DNA of 64,000 bases from Kluyvera sp047971185 (GCF_047971185.1 NZ_JBKDZH010000014.1:1-64000); one strand, 5' to 3'; counted from the stretch's first letter, positions 34,531 to 43,512 are shown. Notes: generated from the letters alone by a model not told the origin. Translations and numbers: made by a program.

Positions 34531-36084
34531 ATGGAAATCTCTTACGGTCGCGCCCTGTGGCGCAACTTTCTGGGTCAGTCACCGGACTGGTACAAACTAC
34601 TACTGATTATTTTCTTAGTTATCAACCCGCTGGTCTTTTTGATCAATCCATTCGTCTCCGGATGGCTGCTGGTGGTGGAGTTTATCTTCACGCTGGCGAT
34701 GGCGTTGAAATGCTACCCGTTGATTCCCGGCGGCCTGCTGGCGATCGAATCGGTCTTTATCGGCATGACCTCCGCCGAGCACGTTCGTAACGAGGTGGCC
34801 GCCAATCTGGAAGTGCTGCTGCTGCTGATCTTTATGGTTGCCGGTATCTACTTTATGAAACAGCTGCTGCTGTTCATTTTTACCCGGCTGCTGCTCTCTA
34901 TTCGCAGTAAACGCCTGCTGTCGCTGGCTTTCTGCCTCGCTGCCGCCTTCCTCTCCGCGTTCCTTGACGCGTTAACGGTGGTAGCGGTTATCATCAGCGT
35001 GGCGGTGGGGTTCTACAGCATCTATCACCAGGTCGCTTCGTCGCGACCGGATGATGGCGACCTGCTCGACGATAGCCATATTGATGCTCACGCGAAAGAG
35101 ATCCTTGAGCAGTTCCGTGCCTTCCTGCGTAGCCTGATGATGCACGCGGGGGTCGGTACCGCCCTGGGCGGCGTGATGACGATGGTGGGCGAACCACAAA
35201 ACCTGATCATTGCCAAAGTCGCGGGCTGGCACTTTGGCGAGTTTTTCCTGCGGATGTCGCCGGTGACACTGCCGGTATTTATCTGCGGCCTGACGACCTG
35301 TCTGCTACTCGAAAAATTTAAAGTCTTTGGCTACGGGGCGGAGTTGCCTGATTCAGTGCGCAAAATTCTTCATGATTATGATGTGCGCAGCAGCAAGCAG
35401 CGTTCTCGTCAGGAAAGCATGCGTCTGATTGTCCAGGGCATTATCGGCGTCTGGCTAGTGCTGGCGCTGGCGCTGCATCTGGCGGAAGTGGGCCTGATTG
35501 GTCTATCGGTGATCATTTTCGCCACCGGTTTTACCGGCATTACCGATGAACATGCCATCGGCAAAGCCTTCACCGAGGCGCTGCCGTTTACCGCCCTGCT
35601 GACGGTCTTTTTCTCGGTGGTAGCGGTGATCATCGACCAGCACCTTTTCGCCCCGATAATCGACTTTGTGTTGCAGGCCTCGCCGCACGCCCAGCGTTCG
35701 CTGTTCTATCTGTTCAACGGCCTGCTGTCATCGATTTCCGATAACGTCTTTGTCGGCACGGTCTATATCAACGAGGTGAAAGCCGCACTCGACAGCGGTG
35801 CCATCAGCCAGAACCAGTTCGAACTGCTGGCGGTGGCGATTAACACCGGCACCAACCTGCCGTCGGTCGCTACGCCAAATGGGCAGGCGGCATTCCTGTT
35901 TCTGCTCACATCGGCGCTAGCGCCGCTCATTCGTCTCTCGTATGGCCGGATGGTGATCATGGCGCTGCCTTATACCCTGGTCCTGACGCTCGTCGGTCTG
36001 CTGTGCGTGGAGTTCACGCTGCAGCCCGCTATCGACTGGATGACGCTTCACGGGTTCCTCAGTTTGCCGAATGTTGTGCATTAA
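34531..36084 (+). CDS. nhaB: Na+/H+ antiporter NhaB
   Basis: Electrogenic sodium/proton antiporter of the inner membrane, about 517 residues, close to E. coli NhaB (513). Conserved segments include LSAFLDALTVVAV, GGVMTMVGEPQNL and the C-terminal NTGTNLPSVATPNGQAAFLF. The start MEISYGRALWRN was chosen because CAGGAGGA lies 12 bases upstream and the N-terminus equals that of E. coli; the longer frame starts before the ribosome site. Divergent from fadR, as in E. coli. Confidence 0.96.
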   Translation: MEISYGRALWRNFLGQSPDWYKLLLIIFLVINPLVFLINPFVSGWLLVVEFIFTLAMALKCYPLIPGGLLAIESVFIGMTSAEHVRNEVAANLEVLLLLIFMVAGIYFMKQLLLFIFTRLLLSIRSKRLLSLAFCLAAAFLSAFLDALTVVAVIISVAVGFYSIYHQVASSRPDDGDLLDDSHIDAHAKEILEQFRAFLRSLMMHAGVGTALGGVMTMVGEPQNLIIAKVAGWHFGEFFLRMSPVTLPVFICGLTTCLLLEKFKVFGYGAELPDSVRKILHDYDVRSSKQRSRQESMRLIVQGIIGVWLVLALALHLAEVGLIGLSVIIFATGFTGITDEHAIGKAFTEALPFTALLTVFFSVVAVIIDQHLFAPIIDFVLQASPHAQRSLFYLFNGLLSSISDNVFVGTVYINEVKAALDSGAISQNQFELLAVAINTGTNLPSVATPNGQAAFLFLLTSALAPLIRLSYGRMVIMALPYTLVLTLVGLLCVEFTLQPAIDWMTLHGFLSLPNVVH

Positions 36085-36090
36085 TCCACC

Positions 36091-36117
36091 AGCCTGCGGT
36101 TTTACCGCAGGCTTTAT
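36091..36117 (+). terminator. Terminator after nhaB
   Basis: AGCCTGCGG (36,091-36,099) and CCGCAGGCT (36,105-36,113) form a perfect 9-bp stem with a 5-base T-rich loop, followed by TTAT. Confidence 0.85.
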
Positions 36118-36210
36118 AGATCCATTTACGAATTATTGCGTATAGCCAGATGGCAGGGCTACCGTTTTCGTTTACACTGCGTTTTCAAAGCACGTTCCAG
36201 GGAAATGATT

Positions 36211-36741
36211 ATGTTGCGATATTTAAACCAGAGCTCACGTGGCCGCAGTGCCTGGTTATTACTGGCGTTAACCGCTTTTGCGCTCGAGTTAGTGGCATTA
36301 TGGTTTCAGCACGTGATGTTGTTAAAACCGTGCGTCCTGTGTATTTACGAACGCTGCGCGCTGTTTGGCGTGATGGGCGCCGGGATTGTCGGCGCTATCG
36401 CCCCGAAAAGTCCATTGCGCTATGTGGCGCTGCTGATCTGGCTGTACAGCGCGTTCCGCGGGCTGCAGCTGGCCTGGGAGCACACCATGATTCAGCTGCA
36501 CCCATCGCCGTTTATGACCTGTGATTTTATGGCCCGTTTCCCAAGCTGGCTGCCGCTCGATAAGTGGCTGCCGCAGGTGTTCGTCGCCTCGGGCGACTGC
36601 TCGGTGCGTCAGTGGGAATTCTTATCGCTGGAAATGCCGCAGTGGCTGGTGGGGATTTTCGCCGCCTACCTGATCGTGGCGCTGCTGGTGCTGATTGCTC
36701 AGCCGTTTAAACCTAAACGTCGCGACCTGTTCGGCCGTTAA
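36211..36741 (+). CDS. dsbB: Disulfide bond formation protein DsbB
   Basis: Inner-membrane quinone reductase that reoxidises DsbA. 176 residues and four helices, exactly as in E. coli. The first periplasmic loop has the redox pair Cys41-Val-Leu-Cys44. The second has cysteines at TCDFM and SGDCSVR, corresponding to Cys104 and Cys130. The start MLRYLNQSSRG follows CCAGGGAAATGATT; the longer frame from 36,136 adds 25 residues absent from the family. Confidence 0.96.
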   Translation: MLRYLNQSSRGRSAWLLLALTAFALELVALWFQHVMLLKPCVLCIYERCALFGVMGAGIVGAIAPKSPLRYVALLIWLYSAFRGLQLAWEHTMIQLHPSPFMTCDFMARFPSWLPLDKWLPQVFVASGDCSVRQWEFLSLEMPQWLVGIFAAYLIVALLVLIAQPFKPKRRDLFGR

Positions 36742-36786
36742 TCGTCTCCTCCGCCAGCTGCGATCGCCTCGCGGCTGGCCCCTCTC

Positions 36787-36897
36787 CTACCAGATCCCCG
36801 CCAGCGCCCCAACGCCGTAACCGGCGACAAACAACAGCCCCCAGCCCCCGAGATTAATCATCACCGCCAGCGCTAACAGCTTTATTGAATTACGCAT
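36787..36897 (-). CDS. Small hydrophobic membrane protein (36 aa)
   Basis: A frame of 36 codons with a good ribosome site (GAGGAT, six bases before the ATG). The peptide begins MRNSIK, then a hydrophobic run (LLALAVMINLGGWGLLFVAG), then YGVGALAGIW and stop. This is the pattern of a single-pass inner-membrane microprotein with a short basic N-terminus. It lies between dsbB and ycgN on the minus strand. No named family was recognised. Coding is supported by the ribosome site, the clean hydrophobic pattern and glycine spacing (GG/GxxxG-like), not by comparison. Confidence 0.6.
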   Translation of the reverse strand: MRNSIKLLALAVMINLGGWGLLFVAGYGVGALAGIW

Positions 36898-37008
36898 AGA
36901 AATCCTCACACCCATGCCGATTATTTATCTATCGGCACGGCGCAAGAATTAAGGAGTGGTTTTTATTAGCAGAATAATAAAAAAGAGCATTAAACCAAAA
37001 ATCGGGCT

Positions 37009-37455
37009 TTAGTCCGCCCACTCAGGTTTGTTTAAGATGTGATCCTGCCAGTCGCGCACTTCCGACTCTTTTACCGCAATATGGCGCACCGAAATACGTT
37101 CACCGTGCATGGCCGCTTTTGAGCCGCTAATCAGCGGGTGCCACTGCGGCAGCGGCTGCCCTTCCGCCAGCAGGCGATAGGCGCAGGTATGCGGCAGCCA
37201 CTCGAAGGTGGGCAGATTATCGCGGGTCAGCTTGATGCAGTCCGGCTCGTATTCAAAGCGGCGCTCGTAGTTACGGCACTGACAGGTTTTGATATTCAGC
37301 TGTTTGCAGGCAACGTTGGTGAAGTAAATCTCGTCGGTGTCTTCATCCATCAGCTTGTGCATGCAGCACTGCCCGCAGCCGTCGCACAGCGACTCCCATT
37401 CGGCATCGGTCATGTCGTCAAGGGTTTTACTCTGCCAGAAAGGTAATTCGCTCAT
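37009..37455 (-). CDS. ycgN: YcgN family cysteine-cluster protein
   Basis: A 148-residue cytoplasmic protein of the UPF0260/CxxCxxCC family. The cluster CDGCGQCC near residue 24 and later cysteines (ACKQLNIKTCQC, PDCIKL) form the Zn/Fe-cluster-type CxxxCxxCC signature, whose metal and function are not established. WLPHTCAYRLLAEG and PLPQWHPLISG are conserved family segments. The start MSELPFWQ was chosen to agree with E. coli, dropping 20 upstream codons. It lies in the conserved ycgN-ycgM-ycgL order. Confidence 0.92.
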   Translation of the reverse strand: MSELPFWQSKTLDDMTDAEWESLCDGCGQCCMHKLMDEDTDEIYFTNVACKQLNIKTCQCRNYERRFEYEPDCIKLTRDNLPTFEWLPHTCAYRLLAEGQPLPQWHPLISGSKAAMHGERISVRHIAVKESEVRDWQDHILNKPEWAD

Positions 37456-37548
37456 CAGGATGTCCACATCAAAAATCAGGGTGCTTCTTATAACCAGTCT
37501 GGCACAGGGATGCAAGTTTTGCCGCCCGATTAAGGCGGCAAGCTGGGA

Positions 37549-38208
37549 TTACAGCACGCGGGTCGTCAGCGAATGGCCGTTGAACATCACCTCCAGCTCA
37601 TCGCCGGCGCTGAGCGGGCCAACGCCTTCCGGCGTGCCGGTGAGCACCACATCGCCCGGCTTAAGGGTGAAAAAGCGGCTCATGTAGGCAATCAGCGGCA
37701 CGATTTTATGGATCATGTCGGCGGTGGAGCCCTGCTGGCGCACCTCGCCGTTCACCTTGAGGCCCAGCGGGGTATTTTGCGGGTCGCCCTCGAAGGCGGC
37801 TGTCGGAATAAAGCCGGAGATCGGGCAGGAATTATCAAAGCCTTTGGCTTTTTCCCACGGCTGCCCGGCTTTCTTCATTTTGCCCTGCACATCGCGCAGC
37901 GTCAGGTCCAGCGCAACGCCGTAGCCAGCGATCGCCTGCAGAACATGATCTTCCGTGGCCTGACGCAGCGTCGCGCCAATCAACACCGCCAGCTCCACTT
38001 CGTGATGCACCGACCCCAGCCCCTGCGGCAGAATCAGCGGCTGGCGCAGATCGCACAGCGCCGTTTCCGGCTTAATAAACAGCACGGGCTCTTCCGGCGT
38101 CGCGCTGCCCATCTCCTGGATATGCTTTGCATAATTACTGCCAACACAGACAACTTTGCTTACCGGGTAATCCAGCAGGGCGCCCTGCCAGTTATGATGT
38201 TGATACAT
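37549..38208 (-). CDS. ycgM: Fumarylacetoacetate hydrolase family protein YcgM
   Basis: A 219-residue FAH-domain protein, as long as E. coli YcgM. The metal-binding motif HHEVELAVLIG (Glu-x-Glu) and the conserved KAKGFDNSCPISGF and GDVVLTGTPEGVGP segments are present. Relatives act as acylpyruvases, oxaloacetate tautomerases or decarboxylases on small beta-keto acids. Which reaction applies here cannot be told from sequence. Cytoplasmic, Mg2+/Mn2+ dependent by family. Confidence 0.93.
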   Translation of the reverse strand: MYQHHNWQGALLDYPVSKVVCVGSNYAKHIQEMGSATPEEPVLFIKPETALCDLRQPLILPQGLGSVHHEVELAVLIGATLRQATEDHVLQAIAGYGVALDLTLRDVQGKMKKAGQPWEKAKGFDNSCPISGFIPTAAFEGDPQNTPLGLKVNGEVRQQGSTADMIHKIVPLIAYMSRFFTLKPGDVVLTGTPEGVGPLSAGDELEVMFNGHSLTTRVL

Positions 38209-38262
38209 ACTTTTCCCTTATTTGTTGTGTAACCAGGAGCAGACATCCGCCGGAAGCGAAAA

Positions 38263-38544
38263 TTATTCGCCCTTATTTTTGGCGTCGGCCAGATGCTGCT
38301 TCAACAGATTTTCAGGCGGCGGCGGGATCTGTAAATAATAACCCTGCTCTTTTAACGCCTGTTTTACCTTTTCCAGATCGGCATTGATTAACTTCTTACG
38401 ACCATCCAGCGGCAGCAGCATTGCCAGCTGCGGCTGGCCAAAGCCCTGCATCAGCTCTTCAGGCACGCGAGAGAAATCGTCTTTTTTTTCGACATACAAA
38501 TAGGTTTGATCACGTTTAGAACTACGATAAATCACACAAAACAT
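38263..38544 (-). CDS. ycgL: YcgL domain protein
   Basis: A 93-residue protein of the YcgL (DUF709) family. MFCVIYRSSKRDQTYLYVEK, FSRVPEELMQGFGQPQ and LPLDGRKKL are the conserved core. The E. coli product is annotated some 15 residues longer at the N-terminus; this start is the ATG just before the conserved core. Function unknown. Divergent from minCDE, as in E. coli and Salmonella. Confidence 0.9.
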   Translation of the reverse strand: MFCVIYRSSKRDQTYLYVEKKDDFSRVPEELMQGFGQPQLAMLLPLDGRKKLINADLEKVKQALKEQGYYLQIPPPPENLLKQHLADAKNKGE

Positions 38545-38671
38545 ACTTTATACTCGGAATTAGGACTGTGGTTACTTGCTTGAATATATTAGTGACTATA
38601 ACATGACTGATAGTCTTCGGAATATCGCTGCGCGCGAAGCGGCGATAAATAGCAAATTGAGTAAGGCCAGG

Positions 38672-39379
38672 ATGTCAAACACGCCAATCGAACTTAAAGG
38701 CAGCAGCTTCACCTTATCTGTGGTCCATTTGCATGATGCAAGACCCGAGGTTATTCGTCAGGCGTTAGAAGACAAGGTCGCCCAGGCTCCGGCTTTTTTC
38801 CGTCACGCCCCGGTTGTGGTCAACGTCAGCAACCTTGAAGAGTTTACCCAATGGCGCGCGATTCAGCAGGCGATTATGGCTGCCGGTCTGCGCATCGTGG
38901 GCGTCAGCGGCTGCAAGAACCCGCAGTTTAAGGCTGCTATCGATCAATCGGGCCTTCCTTTACTGACTGAAGGTAAAGAAAAAGTGGTTCGTGCGGCCCC
39001 GATAGAGCAGCCCAAACCCGTTGAACCCGAGCCAATTGTTAGTCCGATCACAAAAACGCGAATGATTGATACGCCGGTACGTTCCGGTCAGCGCATTTAT
39101 GCACCAAACTGTGATCTGATTGTGACAAATCACGTTAGCGCAGGCGCGGAGCTTATTGCCGACGGTAATATCCACGTGTACGGCATGATGCGTGGGCGCG
39201 TTCTGGCTGGCGCCGGCGGAGACCGGGAAGCACAAGTATTTTGTACCCACCTGGCCGCGGAGCTGGTCTCCATCGCCGGGGAATATTGGCTGAGCGACAA
39301 GATCCCAGCCGAATTTTATGGCAAAGCGGCGCGTCTGCGTTTAGACGACAGCGCTTTGACTATTCAACCGTTAAATTAA
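38672..39379 (+). CDS. minC: Septum site-determining protein MinC
   Basis: Inhibitor of FtsZ polymerisation, directed to the poles by MinD. About 235 residues: the N-terminal FtsZ-inhibiting domain (IELKGSSFTLSVVHLHDA), a proline-rich linker near residues 105-125, and the C-terminal beta-helix MinD-binding domain (DTPVRSGQRIYAPNCDLIV, ADGNIHVYGMMRGRVLAG). The start MSNTPIELKG follows AAGG and agrees with E. coli; the frame extends 32 codons further upstream without similarity. First gene of minCDE. Confidence 0.96.
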   Translation: MSNTPIELKGSSFTLSVVHLHDARPEVIRQALEDKVAQAPAFFRHAPVVVNVSNLEEFTQWRAIQQAIMAAGLRIVGVSGCKNPQFKAAIDQSGLPLLTEGKEKVVRAAPIEQPKPVEPEPIVSPITKTRMIDTPVRSGQRIYAPNCDLIVTNHVSAGAELIADGNIHVYGMMRGRVLAGAGGDREAQVFCTHLAAELVSIAGEYWLSDKIPAEFYGKAARLRLDDSALTIQPLN

Positions 39380-39402
39380 TCCCTTTTTAACAAGGAATTT
39401 CT

Positions 39403-40215
39403 ATGGCACGCATTATTGTTGTGACTTCAGGTAAAGGGGGCGTGGGTAAGACCACCTCCAGCGCGGCCATCGCGACTGGTTTGGCGCAGAAGGGAAAGAA
39501 AACGGTCGTTATCGATTTTGATATCGGTCTGCGTAACCTTGACCTGATCATGGGCTGCGAACGTCGCGTCGTGTATGATTTCGTTAACGTTATTCAGGGC
39601 GACGCTACGCTGAACCAAGCATTAATCAAAGATAAACGTACCGAAAATCTCTATATCCTGCCCGCTTCGCAGACGCGTGATAAAGATGCGCTGACCCGCG
39701 AAGGCGTCGAGAAAGTCCTCGACGAGCTGAAAAAGATGGAATTCGACTTCGTGGTCTGCGACTCCCCTGCGGGTATCGAAACCGGCGCGCTGATGGCGCT
39801 GTACTTCGCCGACGAAGCCATTATCACCACTAACCCGGAAGTCTCCTCGGTACGTGACTCCGACCGCATCCTGGGCATTCTGGCGTCCAAATCTCGTCGT
39901 GCGGAAAATGGTGAAGAACCGATTAAAGAGCACCTGCTGCTGACGCGCTATAACCCAGGCCGCGTGAGCAAAGGCGACATGCTAAGCATGGAAGATGTGC
40001 TGGAAATCCTGCGCATCAAACTGGTTGGCGTCATCCCGGAAGATCAGTCCGTCCTGCGAGCGTCAAACCAGGGCGAGCCGGTCATCCTGGATACCGTGTC
40101 TGACGCAGGCAAAGCCTACGCCGACACCGTGGAACGTCTATTGGGAGAAGAACGTCCTTTCCGCTTCATTGAAGAAGAGAAGAAAGGTTTCCTCAAACGC
40201 CTGTTCGGAGGATAA
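39403..40215 (+). CDS. minD: Septum site-determining ATPase MinD
   Basis: Membrane-cycling ATPase of 270 residues that recruits MinC to the membrane and oscillates between poles with MinE. The deviant Walker A motif GKGGVGKTT is at residues 10-18, the Walker B aspartate is in VVCDSPAG, and the C-terminal amphipathic membrane-targeting helix (GFLKRLFGG) is intact. Starts after AACAAGGAATTTCT, 23 bases past minC. Confidence 0.98.
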   Translation: MARIIVVTSGKGGVGKTTSSAAIATGLAQKGKKTVVIDFDIGLRNLDLIMGCERRVVYDFVNVIQGDATLNQALIKDKRTENLYILPASQTRDKDALTREGVEKVLDELKKMEFDFVVCDSPAGIETGALMALYFADEAIITTNPEVSSVRDSDRILGILASKSRRAENGEEPIKEHLLLTRYNPGRVSKGDMLSMEDVLEILRIKLVGVIPEDQSVLRASNQGEPVILDTVSDAGKAYADTVERLLGEERPFRFIEEEKKGFLKRLFGG

Positions 40216-40218
40216 CTC

Positions 40219-40488
40219 ATGGCATTACTCGACTTTTTTCTCTCACGGAAAAAGAATACCGCCAACATTGCTAAAGAACGCCTGCAGATCATTGTCGCGG
40301 AACGCCGCCGCAGCGACGCAGAACCGCACTATCTGCCGCAGTTAAGGAAGGATATTCTGGAAGTGATTTGCAAGTACGTGCAGATTGACCCAGAAATGGT
40401 CACGGTGCAGTTAGAGCAAAAAGACGGGGATATTTCGATTCTGGAACTCAACGTCACGCTACCGGAAGCAGAAGAGTCAAAATCCTGA
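40219..40488 (+). CDS. minE: Cell division topological specificity factor MinE
   Basis: Stimulates MinD ATPase and so keeps MinCD away from midcell. An 89-residue protein with the N-terminal amphipathic membrane and MinD-contact part (ALLDFFLSRKKNTANIAKERLQ, given here as residues 2-23) and the C-terminal dimerisation domain. Three bases separate it from minD, so translation is coupled. A strong terminator follows. Confidence 0.97.
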   Translation: MALLDFFLSRKKNTANIAKERLQIIVAERRRSDAEPHYLPQLRKDILEVICKYVQIDPEMVTVQLEQKDGDISILELNVTLPEAEESKS

Positions 40489-40508
40489 CTTTCGGCGGTG
40501 TAAAAGAG

Positions 40509-40537
40509 AGGCGCTAGCGATAGCGCCTTTTTTTTTT
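40509..40537 (+). terminator. Terminator of minCDE
   Basis: AGGCGCTA (40,509-40,516) and TAGCGCCT (40,521-40,528) form a perfect 8-bp stem with a GCGA tetraloop and a run of ten T. Confidence 0.95.
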
Positions 40538-40552
40538 GTGAGGTTTGGTGCC

Positions 40553-40618
40553 CCCGGCGGCGCTTCGCCTGGCCGGGCTACTGTCGCTCGTAGCCCGGCC
40601 GAACACAGTGCCGCCGGG
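40553..40618. repeat. Nested inverted repeats (REP/BIME) between minE and rnd
   Basis: CCCGGCGGC (40,553-40,561) is inverted at 40,610-40,618, and inside it GGCCGGGCTAC (40,571-40,581) is inverted at 40,590-40,600. This is the arrangement of two REP units head to head, between convergent operons. Confidence 0.75.
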
Positions 40619-40629
40619 AAGCTCCCCGC

Positions 40630-41757
40630 TTAACGCGGATATTCCGCCAGCAGCTTGTCCAGCGCGCCGGACAGCAGCTCGCCGCGCCAGCCGGAGACCA
40701 TTTCCGGTGCGGTGTTGCGTGGTTTCAGCTGCCAGTGCCAGTTCAGCAGTTGGTTAATCTGGCGGCGCGAGGCGAGCATTTCGGCGCTAACGTCGTTCGC
40801 CTGCCCCACTTCCTGCACCAGCGCCTTAATCTCTTTAAACGCTTTACGATAGCCCGGCATATCCATCAGGTTCAGCAGCGGCTCCGGCAGCGCCTCATCG
40901 GGCAACGCCTGTGCTTTCTCAACCAGGCTAATCAGGGTTTTACCGTGGAAGCGAATTTCGCTGCCCGACAGCCCCAGGCTATCCAGCTCGCCGAGGCTGC
41001 CCGGCATATAGCGCGCTACGCTCCACAGGTGCTCTTCACGCACCACGAAGTTCACCGCCAGGTCGCGCTCACGCGCTTTGCGCAGACGCCAGTCGGCCAG
41101 CAGCTGGAGGCAGGCGAGCTGACGGGTGCGCAGCTGCCAGGCGTTGGTGATATCGCGCCACGCTTCGCGCGGGTCGGTCACTTCCTGACGGCGCTGCTGC
41201 ATCAGCTGGCACTCATTCAGCGCCCACGCCAGCCGCCCCGCCTGCTCGGTTTCCGCCATCAGCTTATGGGCGATGGGCAGCAGATACCAGACATCCGCCG
41301 CCGCATAGTCGCACTGACGCGCGGTCAGCGGGCGCGCCAGCCAGTCGGTACGCGACTCGCTCTTGTCCAGCTCAACGCCGGAATATTCGGCCACCATCGC
41401 GGCAAAGCCCCAGGACATCGGGCGACCGCAGAACGCGGCCAGCACCTGGGTGTCGATCAGCGGCTGCGGCATAGCGCCGAAAACGTTCATAAACACTTCT
41501 AAATCTTCACTGCCCGCGTGCAGGAACTTGGTGATGTTGCGGTCCTGCATAATCGCCTGCAGCGGCGACCAGTCGGTAATCTCCAGAGGATCGATCAGCG
41601 CCGTGCGCTCCCCATCAAAAAGCTGAATCAGGCCCAGCTGCGGATAGTAGGTGCGGGTGCGGACAAACTCGGTGTCCAGCGCAACGGCGGTGGTCTGACG
41701 AACGGCATCGCACAGGGTGCGCAGCGCATCGTTGGTAGTGATCATCTGATAGTTCAA
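40630..41757 (-). CDS. rnd: Ribonuclease D
   Basis: 3'-to-5' exoribonuclease of the DEDD class that trims tRNA precursors and other stable RNAs. 375 residues, matching E. coli RNase D. The exonuclease acidic residues lie in AVALDTEFVRTRTYYPQ, AGSEDLEVF and DYAAADVWYL, and an HRDC domain covers about residues 205-285. It begins with TTG (TTG AAC TAT CAG ATG), the same rare start used by E. coli rnd, which keeps synthesis low. Downstream of fadD, in the same direction. Confidence 0.97.
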   Translation of the reverse strand: MNYQMITTNDALRTLCDAVRQTTAVALDTEFVRTRTYYPQLGLIQLFDGERTALIDPLEITDWSPLQAIMQDRNITKFLHAGSEDLEVFMNVFGAMPQPLIDTQVLAAFCGRPMSWGFAAMVAEYSGVELDKSESRTDWLARPLTARQCDYAAADVWYLLPIAHKLMAETEQAGRLAWALNECQLMQQRRQEVTDPREAWRDITNAWQLRTRQLACLQLLADWRLRKARERDLAVNFVVREEHLWSVARYMPGSLGELDSLGLSGSEIRFHGKTLISLVEKAQALPDEALPEPLLNLMDMPGYRKAFKEIKALVQEVGQANDVSAEMLASRRQINQLLNWHWQLKPRNTAPEMVSGWRGELLSGALDKLLAEYPR

Positions 41758-41786
41758 ATCATACTCTCTTATTTTGTGCCAAAAAA

Positions 41787-41807
41787 AACGCCAGCTGAGC
41801 TGGCGTT
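41787..41807 (-). terminator. Terminator of fadD
   Basis: AACGCCAGC and GCTGGCGTT form a perfect 9-bp stem with a TGA loop. On the minus strand it is followed by a run of T, so it ends the fadD transcript before rnd. Confidence 0.85.
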
Positions 41808-41826
41808 AGGCATCATGACTCGTGAC

Positions 41827-43512
41827 TTATCCCTTATTGTCCACTTTGGCGCGGGCTTCGTCACGTAATTCTCGTCTTAAAATTTTACCGACGTTAGACT
41901 TCGGCAATTCCTCACGGAATTCAACCAGTTTCGGTACTTTGTAGCCGGTAAGATGGCGACGACAGAAGGTGATCAGCGCCTCTTCGGTCAGGCTTGAGTC
42001 TTTTTTGACGACGAAAATCTTCACCGCTTCCCCGCTGTTGCCGGACGGCACGCCGACGGCAGCCACTTCCATTACCCCAGCGTGCTGCATCACCACATCT
42101 TCAATTTCATTCGGGTAGACGTTGAAACCGGACACCAGAATCATATCTTTTTTGCGGTCGACGATACGCAGGAAACCCTCTTCGTCCATGACCGCGATAT
42201 CACCGGTGTGCAACCAGCCATCTTTGATAATTTCAGCGGTGGCATCCGGACGCTGCCAGTAGCCTTCCATTACCTGCGGCCCCCTCACGCACAGCTCGCC
42301 AGGTTGACCGGCGGGTACTTCATTATCGTCGTCATCGACCAGCTTGACGTCGGTAGACGGCACCGGCAGGCCAATGCTGCCGCTGTGGTAGTCGATATCG
42401 TGCGGATTCACGCTCACCAGCGGCGCACATTCGGTGAGGCCGTAACCCTCAAGCAGATACTGCCCGGTTAGCTTCACCCAGCGCTCGGCCACCGAATGGT
42501 TAACCGGCATCCCGCCACCCGCCGAAAGGTGCAGCGTTGAGAAGTCGAGCTGCTGGAACTCTTTATTGTTCAGCAGCGCGTTGAACAACGTGTTTACGCC
42601 GGTCATGGCGGTGAACGGGTATTTCGCCAGCTCTTTCACCAGCCCCGGAATATCGCGCGGGTTGGTGATCAGGATGTTCTGGCCGCCCAGCTCGATAAAC
42701 AGCAGGCAGTTCATGGTCAGCGCGAAGATGTGATACAGCGGCAGCGCGGTGATCACCACCTCTTTACCTTCGTGCAGCAGCGGGCCGTAGGTCCCTTTCA
42801 CCTGCTCGAGGTTGGCGAGCATATTGCGATGGCTCAGCATCGCCCCTTTCGCCACGCCGGTGGTGCCGCCGGTATATTGCAGGAAGGCGATATCGTCGGC
42901 CTTCACCACCGGTTTCACGTACTGTAAGCGGTAGCCGCTATGCAGCGCGCGGCGGAAAGAAATAGCGTCCGGCAGATGGTACTTCGGCACCAGGCGCTTA
43001 ATGTATTTGACGACAAAGTTGACCAGCGTCCCTTTGGCGGTCGAGAGCTGATCGCCCATGCGGGTCAGGATCACGTGCTTGACCTGGGTTTTGTCGACCA
43101 CTTTTTCCAGCGTGTGGGCAAAGTTGGAGACAATCACGATCGCCTGCGCACCGCTGTCGTTCAGCTGATGCTCCAGTTCGCGTGGGGTATACAGCGGGTT
43201 GACGTTAACCACAATCATCCCGGCGCGCAGGATACCGAACAGGGCGACCGGGTATTGCAGCAGGTTAGGCATCATCAGCGCGACGCGGTCGCCCTGCTTC
43301 AGCCCCAGCCCCTGCTGGAGGTAGGCGGCGAAGGCGCGACTGCGTTCTTCGAGCTTACGGAAAGTCATCACTTCGCCCATATTGACGAAGCCGGGCTGAT
43401 CGGCAAAGCGGGTTGCCGCGTGTTCAAACAGTTCCACCAGGGATTGATAACGGTCAGGATTGATCTCTGCCGGGACATCGGCAGGATAACGGTTGAGCCA
43501 AACCTTTTTCAA
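41827..43512 (-). CDS. fadD: Long-chain fatty acid-CoA ligase
   Basis: Activates exogenous long-chain fatty acids to acyl-CoA using ATP at the inner membrane, the entry to beta-oxidation. 561 residues, as in E. coli. The AMP-binding P-loop YTGGTTGVAKG and the adenylate motif EGYGLTECAP are intact, and the C-terminal segment LPKSNVGKILRRELRDEARA has the catalytic lysine. Translation starts at TTG (TTGAAAAAGGTTTGG), preceded by AGAGGTGA, as in E. coli; the longer frame starting with ATG lacks a ribosome site. A FadR-type operator lies 72-88 bases upstream. Confidence 0.97.
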   Translation of the reverse strand: MKKVWLNRYPADVPAEINPDRYQSLVELFEHAATRFADQPGFVNMGEVMTFRKLEERSRAFAAYLQQGLGLKQGDRVALMMPNLLQYPVALFGILRAGMIVVNVNPLYTPRELEHQLNDSGAQAIVIVSNFAHTLEKVVDKTQVKHVILTRMGDQLSTAKGTLVNFVVKYIKRLVPKYHLPDAISFRRALHSGYRLQYVKPVVKADDIAFLQYTGGTTGVAKGAMLSHRNMLANLEQVKGTYGPLLHEGKEVVITALPLYHIFALTMNCLLFIELGGQNILITNPRDIPGLVKELAKYPFTAMTGVNTLFNALLNNKEFQQLDFSTLHLSAGGGMPVNHSVAERWVKLTGQYLLEGYGLTECAPLVSVNPHDIDYHSGSIGLPVPSTDVKLVDDDDNEVPAGQPGELCVRGPQVMEGYWQRPDATAEIIKDGWLHTGDIAVMDEEGFLRIVDRKKDMILVSGFNVYPNEIEDVVMQHAGVMEVAAVGVPSGNSGEAVKIFVVKKDSSLTEEALITFCRRHLTGYKVPKLVEFREELPKSNVGKILRRELRDEARAKVDNKG

